Positions 1 to 4,734 of a DNA stretch of 5,881 nucleotides are shown in pieces. Numbering within the stretch: the first letter of the stretch is position 1; each line of letters starts with the position of its first letter. The notes below the pieces were generated by a model, which made no database searches, was not told the DNA's origin, and saw only the letters and a list, made by a program, of their open reading frames with translations. Source of the stretch: Anaerolineae bacterium CG2_30_64_16 (GTDB lineage: Bacteria; Chloroflexota; Anaerolineae; CG2-30-64-16). Position numbers and translations under genes: made by a program. The stretch spans positions 1-5,881 of the forward strand of contig MNXL01000263.1 of the NCBI GenBank assembly GCA_001871755.1. The letters run 5' to 3'.

Positions 1-147
1 ATGGCAGATGGCAAATGGCAAATGGCAGATGGCAGATGGCAAATGGCAGATGGCAAATGGCAGATGGCAAATGGCAGATGGCAGATGGCAAATGGCAGAT
101 GGCAGATGGCAGATGGCAGATGGCAGATGGCAGATGGCAAATGGCAG
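1..147. repeat. Heptamer tandem array, 21 units of ATGGCAR
   Basis: Twenty-one uninterrupted 7-bp units, ATGGCAG (14 units) or ATGGCAA (7 units), differ only at their last base. The array begins at or before the window edge and stops at the first unit that breaks the pattern (ATGGGCG, from 148). Because 7 is not a multiple of 3, every frame reads the same 7-residue period (M-A-D/N-G-K/R-W-Q) with an ATG every 21 nt and no stop. The open frames here are thus a by-product of the repeat, not evidence of a protein. The last unit (ATG at 141) is in frame with the downstream queuosine-salvage gene. Short heptamer arrays of this kind are common in intergenic DNA of some cyanobacteria and Chloroflexota and are prone to copy-number change. 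A function is not evident. Confidence 0.95.
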
Positions 148-188
148 ATGGGCGAAGCAGCGAATCAGCAGAGTCACCGTGTCACCCG

Positions 189-1145
189 GTGACCCTGGGG
201 GTGCTCGAGGCGGTGGCTGAAGCGGCGCCGCGCTGTCAGCACGTGCGGATCGACGAGATGCGGTTGGCCGAAGTCTGCGCCAACATCCGACTCGCTGACG
301 TGAGGTTGCCCACCTGGGACTTCCCGACCTTCTACGGCGCGGACCCGGACGCGTTGGCCGGGCAGATCCTGCTCTTCAACGCGGTCAACTTCTGCTACTG
401 GGGCGATCCGCCGTGGGAGATCGAGTTTGCGGGGCAGTGGTGGGGCGGATCGATGGCCATGCTGGCAGCGATCCACCGGGCGTTGGCCGACGGCATTCCA
501 CTGCTGGACGGCGCATACCTGTCACGACTATCCGAAAAAGAGTTCAGGCAGATCCTGCGCGGGCGGGGTGCGCTGCACCTGATGCCCGAACGCCTGGCGA
601 TCTGGCGCGGCCTTGGCGAAACGGTCGCGCAAAGGTTTGGAAATAGTTTGACCAGGGTCATCTTTTCGACGGGCGGCGATGCGCTGGCGTTGGTGCGCGG
701 CCTGGTCGAGGACTTCCCCTCGTTCGACGATACGCGTACTTTCGCCGGGCGAACTATCCCCTTTTACAAGCGCGGCCAACTGGCCGCGGCCATGCTGTTC
801 GAGGCGTTCGGCGGGCAGGGCTGGGGCGCGCTGGCCCGGACCGACCAGCTCACCGTCTTTGCGGACTACAAGCTGCCCCAGGCGTTGCGCCGGCTGGGCA
901 TCCTGGTCTACGACGCCGCATTGGCCGCAACGGTGGACAGCCAGACCCTCATCCCGGCCGGTGACCGCCGCGAGGTCGAGATTCGGATAGCCACCGTCTG
1001 GGCCGCGGAGCTGATGCGCCGCGCATTGACGCCTCGGCTGCCGGAGATCACCGCGCTGCATATCGATTATTGGCTCTGGTTTGCCGGTCGGGAGCAAGGG
1101 CCGGAGGTGAGGCCGTATCACCGGACGCTGACGACCGCGTATTGA
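189..1145 (+). CDS. qng1: Queuosine-salvage protein Qng1 (queuosine 5'-phosphate N-glycosylase, DUF2419)
   Basis: This cytosolic hydrolase family releases the base queuine from queuosine 5'-monophosphate, so that the base can be reused for tRNA wobble modification. Read from the GTG at 189 it is 318 residues, close to family length. Recognisable blocks are GVLEAV near the N-terminus, LFNAVNFCYW (62-71), PFYKRGQL (191-198), TVFADYKLPQ (222-231), the block AGDRREVEIRIATVWAAE (257-274), HIDYWLW (291-297) and the C-terminal PYHRTLTTAY (309-318). Family members usually begin about ten residues before the HVRID block, which favours GTG 189 or GTG 201; ATG 141 in the last heptamer unit is an in-frame alternative. 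No good ribosome-binding site precedes any of them, so the start is uncertain. The gene looks intact. Its last 190 bp recur at 4503-4692 and its last 30 bp at 3016-3045. The family assignment is strong; the substrate is inferred from characterised homologues. Confidence 0.88.
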   Translation: MTLGVLEAVAEAAPRCQHVRIDEMRLAEVCANIRLADVRLPTWDFPTFYGADPDALAGQILLFNAVNFCYWGDPPWEIEFAGQWWGGSMAMLAAIHRALADGIPLLDGAYLSRLSEKEFRQILRGRGALHLMPERLAIWRGLGETVAQRFGNSLTRVIFSTGGDALALVRGLVEDFPSFDDTRTFAGRTIPFYKRGQLAAAMLFEAFGGQGWGALARTDQLTVFADYKLPQALRRLGILVYDAALAATVDSQTLIPAGDRREVEIRIATVWAAELMRRALTPRLPEITALHIDYWLWFAGREQGPEVRPYHRTLTTAY

Positions 1146-1146
1146 G
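1117..1146 (+). repeat. Direct repeat DR1: 3' end of qng1
   Basis: This 30-bp stretch starts ATCACCGGACGCTGACGAC and ends GCGTATTGAG, with one variable base between. It encodes the last residues and stop of Qng1. It recurs in the same orientation at 3016-3045 (29/30 identical) and, less exactly, at 4663-4692 (27/30). It may be the left copy of an attachment-type repeat flanking the AbiE module. Confidence 0.85.
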
Positions 1147-1180
1147 CCGGCACACGAGAGTCAGCCAGCCCCCGCGAGGG

Positions 1181-1326
1181 CTAGTACACGACGGCGTAAA
1201 TATCTATGGGGTTCCGATTGCTCCCGCCGGGTCCGTGACCCGGCGGCGTCAGGTGGACAACCGCCCGCCGGTCCGTGACCGGCGGGGAGCAGGAATCGTG
1301 GAGGAATTTATGCCCACGTGTACTAG
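1181..1326. mobile_element. 146-bp MITE-like foldback element
   Basis: The ends form a perfect 10-bp terminal inverted repeat, CTAGTACACG (1181-1190) and CGTGTACTAG (1317-1326). The match continues inwards imperfectly, so the outer 25 bp of each side agree at about 20 positions. An inner pair GCTCC (1220-1224) and GGAGC (1286-1290) encloses two strong hairpins at 1224-1246 and 1264-1286. There is no open frame of its own. The outer CTAG, or the TA inside it, could be the target duplication; TA would fit an IS630/Tc1-type parent, which is an inference. The element sits between the qng1 stop and the abiE promoter. It contains a convincing but probably fortuitous GGAGGA plus ATG (1300-1312). A structured RNA of another kind is the main alternative. 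Confidence 0.7.
1224..1286. repeat. Twin GC-rich hairpins sharing the loop CCGTG
   Basis: Hairpin A (1224-1246) has arms CCGCCGGGT and ACCCGGCGG. Hairpin B (1264-1286) has arms CCCGCCGGT and ACCGGCGGG. Both have 9-bp perfect stems and the same 5-nt loop CCGTG, 17 bp apart. They lie at the centre of the foldback element and look like a duplicated palindrome (REP-like). No T-tract follows either one, so they are not typical intrinsic terminators, although they could weaken read-through from qng1. Confidence 0.85.
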
Positions 1327-1352
1327 ACAGATCAACCCACCCATGTTACAAT
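1324..1352 (+). promoter_or_regulatory. Sigma70-type promoter of the abiE operon
   Basis: A -35 box TAGACA (1324-1329, five of six consensus bases), a 17-bp spacer and a -10 box TACAAT (1347-1352, five of six) are seen. Transcription would start near 1358-1360, inside the inverted repeat described next. The first three bases of the -35 box (TAG) are the last bases of the foldback element. This placement argues against translation starting at the upstream ATG 1310. Confidence 0.7.
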
Positions 1353-1353
1353 A

Positions 1354-1382
1354 CCTCGGTAGAAAGATCGTAAATACCGAGG
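1354..1382. promoter_or_regulatory. Inverted-repeat operator over the abiE start of transcription
   Basis: Perfect 8-bp arms CCTCGGTA (1354-1361) and TACCGAGG (1375-1382) are separated by 13 bp. The left arm begins two bases after the -10 box. Known AbiEi antitoxins repress their own operon by binding inverted repeats at the promoter, so this is the expected operator. Binding here is an inference from position and symmetry. Confidence 0.65.
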
Positions 1383-1405
1383 ATTCGCAACGGACATGGT
1401 GCCCA

Positions 1406-2008
1406 ATGAGCCGAGAGCGCATCGAAGGGATATTGGAAATCGTGAAGCAGGCCGGCGTACTGCGGCCCAGGGACCTGGATCCCCATGGCATCCCGCGCGA
1501 ATATCTGCGCCGCCTGTCGGAACAGGGGTTGCTGGTTCGTGTTGCCCGCGGCCTCTATATGCTGCCCGACGCGCCGATCAGCGAACATCACTCGCTGGCC
1601 GAGGCAGCAAAGCGCGTGCCCAACGGCGTGATCTGTTTGGTATCTGCCCTCCGCTTCCACGAACTCACCACCCAAGCGCCGTTCGAGGTCTGGATGGCGA
1701 TCGAAAACAAAGCCTGGCGGCCAACAATGAGCGACGTACCCCTGCGCATCGTGCGCTTCTCAGGCCGCGCCTTCTATGCAGACATCGAGGTGCACGACAT
1801 TGAGGGCGTACCGGTCAGGATTTACGGCCCGGCGAAAACGGTCGCCGACTGTTTCAAGTATCGGAACAAGATTGGCCGGGATGTGGCCATTGAGGCACTA
1901 CGAGATTGCCTGGACCAGCGCAAGTGCGGCGCAGATGATCTGTGGACCTATGGAGGCATCTGCAGGGTCAGAAGTGTGATGCGTCCTTATCTGGAGGCTT
2001 TGCTGTAA
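1406..2008 (+). CDS. abiEi: AbiEi antitoxin (type IV toxin-antitoxin), transcriptional autorepressor
   Basis: The 200-residue protein has the usual length and layout of AbiEi. An N-terminal winged helix-turn-helix spans roughly residues 1-55, with the typical block GIPREYLRRLSEQGLLVRVA (28-47) followed by RGLYMLP. The C-terminal AbiEi domain contains CLVSALRFHELTTQAP (77-92) and YGPAKTVADCFKYRNKIG (140-157). Such antitoxins counter the AbiEii nucleotidyltransferase without a stable protein complex and repress the operon. The start ATG 1406 is chosen because it matches family N-termini and lies downstream of the promoter. The frame stays open upstream, and ATG 1310 has a better-looking ribosome-binding site, but that site is inside the foldback element and upstream of the promoter. 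No clear ribosome-binding site precedes ATG 1406. The stop overlaps the toxin start (TAATG), which implies translational coupling. Confidence 0.88.
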   Translation: MSRERIEGILEIVKQAGVLRPRDLDPHGIPREYLRRLSEQGLLVRVARGLYMLPDAPISEHHSLAEAAKRVPNGVICLVSALRFHELTTQAPFEVWMAIENKAWRPTMSDVPLRIVRFSGRAFYADIEVHDIEGVPVRIYGPAKTVADCFKYRNKIGRDVAIEALRDCLDQRKCGADDLWTYGGICRVRSVMRPYLEALL

Positions 2009-2961
2009 TGGCCCGGCCAGTCGTCAACCTGCCCGCCTCGGTTCGCCAGCGTCTGCTGAACCTCAGCCGACAACGCAAGGAGGACTTTTCCGCGATACTC
2101 AATCAGTATGTCATCGAGCGCCTGCTCTATCGCCTGGCGAAATCGTCCTACGCCGACCAGTTCGTTCTCAAGGGTGCGGTCCTATTCACTATCTGGACTG
2201 GACAACCACATCGTCCCACCCGCGACCTGGATCTGCTGGGATCTGGCACGCTTGAACGGGACGCGATCAGGCTGATCTTCGCCGAGCTTTGTCGCGTCGA
2301 CGTAGAGCCTGACGGGCTAATCTTCGATCCAGACAGCATCAGCGTGCGAGAAATCCGAGAGACGCAGCGCTATGGAGGGTATCGAGCACAAATGCTCGCC
2401 TGGCTAGACACGGCGCGCATCTCCATTCAGGTAGATATCGGCTTTGGCGACGCTGTGACCCCGTCGGCCATGGACATCGTCTATCCCACCCTGCTTGATT
2501 TCCCTTCTCCTCATTTGCGCGCATACCCCAGAGACACGGTGGTGGCAGAAAAGCTGGAAGCCCTGGTCGCGCTGGGCGAGCTGAACAGCCGCATGAAGGA
2601 CTTCTACGATCTCTGGACCCTGGCGCGGTTGTTTGCATTTGACGGAGTTGTCCTGGCCCGGGCGATCAGCGCCACCTTCAACCGTCGACAGAACGAAATA
2701 CCAGATGGCGTCCCCATTGCATTGACGCCAGAGTTCGGAAAGCTCCCCGACAAGACCACTCAGTGGGAAGCTTTCTTGAGAAGAAATCGTCTCAACGAGG
2801 GACCCCCCCCACTCTTGCACATCATTGTGACGCTAGAGACCTTCCTCGTGCTCCCCTTGTTGGCTGTGGCCAACGACCGACCATTTGAGAAGCACTGGCC
2901 GCCGGGTGGCCCCTGGCGGGAGGGGCGGCTGACCGGGGAAGCGGACGCTGCTGCCGGCTGA
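2008..2961 (+). CDS. abiEii: AbiEii/AbiGii-family nucleotidyltransferase toxin
   Basis: This 317-residue member of the DUF1814/AbiEii family (DNA polymerase beta-like nucleotidyltransferase fold) is the toxin of the AbiE abortive-infection system. Characterised relatives (e.g. MenT) transfer nucleotides to tRNA and so stop growth. All core motifs are visible: VLKGA (53-57), the metal-binding TRDLDLLG (71-78, D73 and D75), VDIGFGD (142-148), EKLEAL (181-186) and MKDFYDLW (196-203). The C-terminal WPPGGPW (297-303) is family-like. The ATG overlaps the antitoxin stop by one base, with GGAGG at 1993-1997. A run of eight C (2803-2810) lies within codons 266-268; the frame after it still looks right, so the gene is taken as intact. 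The actual target is not deducible from sequence. Confidence 0.9.
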   Translation: MARPVVNLPASVRQRLLNLSRQRKEDFSAILNQYVIERLLYRLAKSSYADQFVLKGAVLFTIWTGQPHRPTRDLDLLGSGTLERDAIRLIFAELCRVDVEPDGLIFDPDSISVREIRETQRYGGYRAQMLAWLDTARISIQVDIGFGDAVTPSAMDIVYPTLLDFPSPHLRAYPRDTVVAEKLEALVALGELNSRMKDFYDLWTLARLFAFDGVVLARAISATFNRRQNEIPDGVPIALTPEFGKLPDKTTQWEAFLRRNRLNEGPPPLLHIIVTLETFLVLPLLAVANDRPFEKHWPPGGPWREGRLTGEADAAAG

Positions 2962-3015
2962 TGCCAGGGAAGCTGACCTCCATTGCTTGCCGGGCGCCAT
3001 CAGTGGTTGGAAGCC

Positions 3016-3045
3016 ATCACCGGACGCTGACGACGGCGTATTGAG
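3016..3045 (+). repeat. Direct repeat DR2: second copy of the qng1 3' end
   Basis: This 30-bp copy of the end of qng1 differs from DR1 at one base (C to G) and still reads H-R-T-L-T-T-A-Y-stop. It lies 54 bp after the toxin stop with no qng1 sequence clearly recognisable before it, so it is not part of a gene. With DR1 it brackets the foldback element and the abiE operon (1117-3045). Confidence 0.85.
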
Positions 3046-3121
3046 GTGGACTGGCTACTCTCACCCTGCACGATAAGCAGCGCGTAGCTTTACCGATGCA
3101 GCGTCCAGCCCAGAGAAGCAA

Positions 3122-4123
3122 TTACTCCTCTGCCAGCAAGTAGAGGTTGTTGAGCACCTTGAAGCTCAGCCGGCCGCCGAGGGTTGGGGAGTAGCGCTCC
3201 TGCACCGGCCGGATGACGATCCCCTCGCGCTGGTTTCGGGTACCCGCGTAGACCCCCTGGGCCAGCTCGAGCAGATCGGCCAGGGGCGCGGCGAAGCTGT
3301 CCCACCGGCGGGCTTCCGGCACGACCGGCATCCCCAACGACTCGGCAAACGCCCGCGTTCCCGCGTGGTCGAGATAGCGTCCTTCGGCAATGCGCCACAC
3401 GTTGAACACGAAGCCGTCCACCCCCTTCAGGCCCAACCGATTTTTCTGGATCCCCTCGCCGCACGCCTCGAACTGCACGGCGTAGCCTTCCGGCAGGCGC
3501 GCCGCCAGGTCGTACTTGCGCACCACCTTCCAGAAGGCGTTCATGGGGGTCTCCTTCAGCTCCAGGTTGCGCGAGCAGACGCCGAAATGCCCCGCGTAGG
3601 TGTAGGCAGTGCCGCTCGAGCCATCGCACTTGACCGTGGCGACCGCCGCCATGCCGTACAATTCATCGAGCACGCCGGGGTACGCCTGGACGCGCGACTC
3701 GTCGGTCTTGGGGATGAACGCAGGGAAATTGCCGAGCGCATCCCCGCCGACCGAGACCGGCTCGGGTGGCACGTATTGCTGGATGCCGAGCACGGCCGTC
3801 ACGTCCAGGCCGCTGGCCAGGGCCGCCCCGACCAGCTCGGGGAACCTGGTCAACGGCAACGCCAGCCCTTGCGACAGCACGCCGCGCAGCCGGATGGTGC
3901 GCACGCGGCCCTTGTAGTTCGCCATGAACGCGAAACGCGGCTGGGTGATGTCCACCAGGCTGTCCACTTCCAGGAACACGGCGTAGTCGCCGACGGAGAA
4001 ATTGTCGTCTTTGGCCACCACGCATTGCCAGCCGACGTCCGCAAAGCGCGCCAGCAGAATGCGGTCGGCGTTCGGGATCGGCTCCAACTCTTTGATCGTT
4101 TGAATCGTAGCCAGCTTGCGCAT
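3122..4123 (-). CDS. DraRnl-type RNA ligase (Rnl5 family, TIGR02306)
   Basis: This ATP-dependent ligase of 333 residues resembles Deinococcus radiodurans DraRnl, which seals 3'-OH/5'-phosphate nicks in duplexes with an RNA 3' side. The N-terminal OB-like module (about 1-120) contains IKELEPIPNADRI (10-22) and the GDYAVFLEVDSL block. The nucleotidyltransferase module follows: motif I KCDGSS (165-170, K165 the predicted adenylated lysine), SRNLEL (184-189), the motif IIIa-like region FEACGEGIQKNRLG (218-231), motif IV EGIVIRP (300-306) and motif V LSFKVLNN (319-326). All expected catalytic residues are present, so the gene looks functional. The start ATG (4121-4123) has a strong ribosome-binding site. 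It converges on abiEii and has no partner (no kinase-phosphatase or methyltransferase) in the window. A role in RNA repair, perhaps after tRNA-damaging defence, is an inference. Confidence 0.9.
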   Translation of the reverse strand: MRKLATIQTIKELEPIPNADRILLARFADVGWQCVVAKDDNFSVGDYAVFLEVDSLVDITQPRFAFMANYKGRVRTIRLRGVLSQGLALPLTRFPELVGAALASGLDVTAVLGIQQYVPPEPVSVGGDALGNFPAFIPKTDESRVQAYPGVLDELYGMAAVATVKCDGSSGTAYTYAGHFGVCSRNLELKETPMNAFWKVVRKYDLAARLPEGYAVQFEACGEGIQKNRLGLKGVDGFVFNVWRIAEGRYLDHAGTRAFAESLGMPVVPEARRWDSFAAPLADLLELAQGVYAGTRNQREGIVIRPVQERYSPTLGGRLSFKVLNNLYLLAEE

Positions 4124-4129
4124 CGTTCG

Positions 4130-4137
4130 TCTCCTTT
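4130..4137 (-). promoter_or_regulatory. Ribosome-binding site of the RNA ligase gene
   Basis: On the minus strand AAAGGAGA lies six bases before the ATG at 4123. It settles the start there, ten residues inside a longer open frame that reaches 4153 and has no such site. Confidence 0.8.
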
Positions 4138-4140
4138 CAG

Positions 4141-4175
4141 TCTCACGTCTCATATCTCACGCAGCCCGCAGCCCG
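4141..4175. repeat. Second heptamer patch (TCTCACG and CAGCCCG units)
   Basis: Five consecutive 7-bp units are seen in one phase: TCTCACG, TCTCATA, TCTCACG, CAGCCCG, CAGCCCG. The period equals that of the array at 1-147, but the units differ. It lies in the 5' leader of the RNA ligase gene, just upstream of its ribosome-binding site. Confidence 0.75.
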
Positions 4176-4214
4176 TTTCCCCCAAGAAAGCTGCTGGGTT
4201 TTCCAGACCGGTAT

Positions 4215-4243
4215 ATGATACGTCATCCTGGCCGGGGGAGCAA
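4215..4243 (-). promoter_or_regulatory. Possible promoter of the RNA ligase gene
   Basis: On the minus strand TATCAT (4215-4220) matches a -10 box at five of six bases. The hexamer 17 bp upstream, TTGCTC (4238-4243), matches a -35 box only in its first three bases. Its distance to the ATG (about 90 bp) is plausible. This is a weak call. Confidence 0.3.
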
Positions 4244-4262
4244 AAGAGGCGTGTTTGCCGCG

Positions 4263-4291
4263 TTGTCATCAGGCGACGAACGTGCTATACT
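4263..4291 (+). promoter_or_regulatory. Strong rightward sigma70-type promoter
   Basis: TTGTCA (4263-4268, five of six), a 17-bp spacer and TATACT (4286-4291, five of six) are seen. Transcription would start near 4298 and run through the qng1 remnant into the endonuclease pseudogene. It may be the former promoter of a gene that has been deleted, or the promoter of the endonuclease operon with a leader of more than 400 bp. Confidence 0.5.
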
Positions 4292-4292
4292 T

Positions 4293-4311
4293 GACAAGGT
4301 GACAAGGTGAC
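4293..4311. repeat. Octamer tandem repeat GACAAGGT
   Basis: Two full copies of GACAAGGT plus GAC follow directly after the -10 box of the rightward promoter. The copy number is low, so chance is possible. Confidence 0.6.
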
Positions 4312-4312
4312 G

Positions 4313-4328
4313 CCGATGCGGGCATCGG
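4313..4328. repeat. Short hairpin CCGATG-CGGG-CATCGG
   Basis: A perfect 6-bp stem with a 4-nt loop begins about 15 bases after the predicted start of transcription. There is no T-tract, so it is not a typical terminator. Confidence 0.5.
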
Positions 4329-4466
4329 ACAACCTCACTTTCGCTGCTGACCAGGGTGGTGGCTGAAACCATCCTTCTCCGTATCATCGCGCGAAGGAGA
4401 TTGGGGCGAAGTTGCCGTCCTGGATTCTGCGTTAGTGGGCATTGCCCGGCAGGATTTTGACCAGGC

Positions 4467-4691
4467 ATGAGGGCAGCAACAGCGCATCTGGGCTCGGTCG
4501 AAGCCGGCGACCGCCGCGAGGTCGAGATTCGGATAGCCACCATCTGGGCCGCGGAGCTGATGCGTCGCGCATTGACGCCTCGGCTGCCGGAAATCAGCGC
4601 GTCGCATCTGGGTCCTTGGCTGTGGTTCGCCGGGCGGGAGCAAGGGCCGGGCGTGAAGCTGTATCATCGGACGCTGACGACGGGGTATTGA
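4467..4691 (+). pseudogene. Diverged 3' fragment of qng1 (last 63 codons)
   Basis: From 4503 the sequence aligns without gaps to 957-1146 of the intact gene: by hand count 22 of 190 bases differ. Only four differences lie in the first 90 bp and eighteen in the last 100. The reading frame is preserved and ends with the same stop. An in-frame ATG at 4467 would give a 74-residue product made of 12 unrelated residues plus the Qng1 C-terminus, but there is no good ribosome-binding site. The block HIDYWLW of the intact protein is HLGPWLW here, losing the conserved aspartate. The catalytic body is absent, so it cannot be a working Qng1. It is either the displaced original end of qng1 after an integration, or the relic of a second qng1. 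Confidence 0.85.
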
Positions 4692-4692
4692 G
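4663..4692 (+). repeat. Direct repeat DR3: third copy of the qng1 3' end
   Basis: This terminal 30 bp of the qng1 fragment matches DR1 at 27 and DR2 at 28 of 30 positions. It has the same orientation, and with DR2 it brackets the RNA ligase gene (3016-4692). Confidence 0.75.
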
Positions 4693-4734
4693 AGTTGCGG
4701 GTTGGAATGTTCATGCCAGCGCAGGACAAGAACC

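Larger units (their letters stand above)
4124..4502. other. Gene-free interval between the RNA ligase and the qng1 remnant
   Basis: No convincing gene was found on either strand. The interval holds a heptamer repeat patch (4141-4175), a weak leftward promoter candidate, a good rightward promoter (4263-4291), an octamer repeat (4293-4311) and a short hairpin (4313-4328). From 4329 to 4502 nothing is recognised; the longest protein-like stretch (4351-4470, plus strand) has no ATG and matches no family known to me. The abrupt start of qng1 homology at 4503 marks the right boundary. Confidence 0.6.

Noticed and set aside
1..147. CRISPR array
   Set aside because: Units are contiguous 7-mers with no spacers.
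1..192. Protein-like open frames with an MADGKWQ-type repeat
   Set aside because: All three frames of a 7-bp repeat read the same period without stops; the openness is a property of the repeat, and two of the frames end soon after it.
528..1121. Minus-strand open frame opposite qng1
   Set aside because: It is antisense to a clearly conserved gene, has no family resemblance, and is typical of high-GC shadow frames.
1167..1182. Intrinsic terminator after qng1 (AGCCC...GGGCT)
   Set aside because: The stem is only 5 bp and no T-tract follows.
1070..1405. N-terminal extension of AbiEi to ATG 1310 or further upstream
   Set aside because: It is encoded by the end of qng1 and the foldback element, lies upstream of the promoter, and family proteins begin at about MSRERIEG (1406).
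3365..4294. Long plus-strand open frame opposite the RNA ligase
   Set aside because: It has no recognisable domain and low-complexity Arg/His/Gln-rich content; the minus-strand frame has every ligase motif and a strong ribosome-binding site.
4351..4470. Protein-like stretch (39 codons) between the promoter and the qng1 remnant
   Set aside because: It follows a stop directly, has no ATG and matches no family I know; it could be a gene fragment, but support is too thin.
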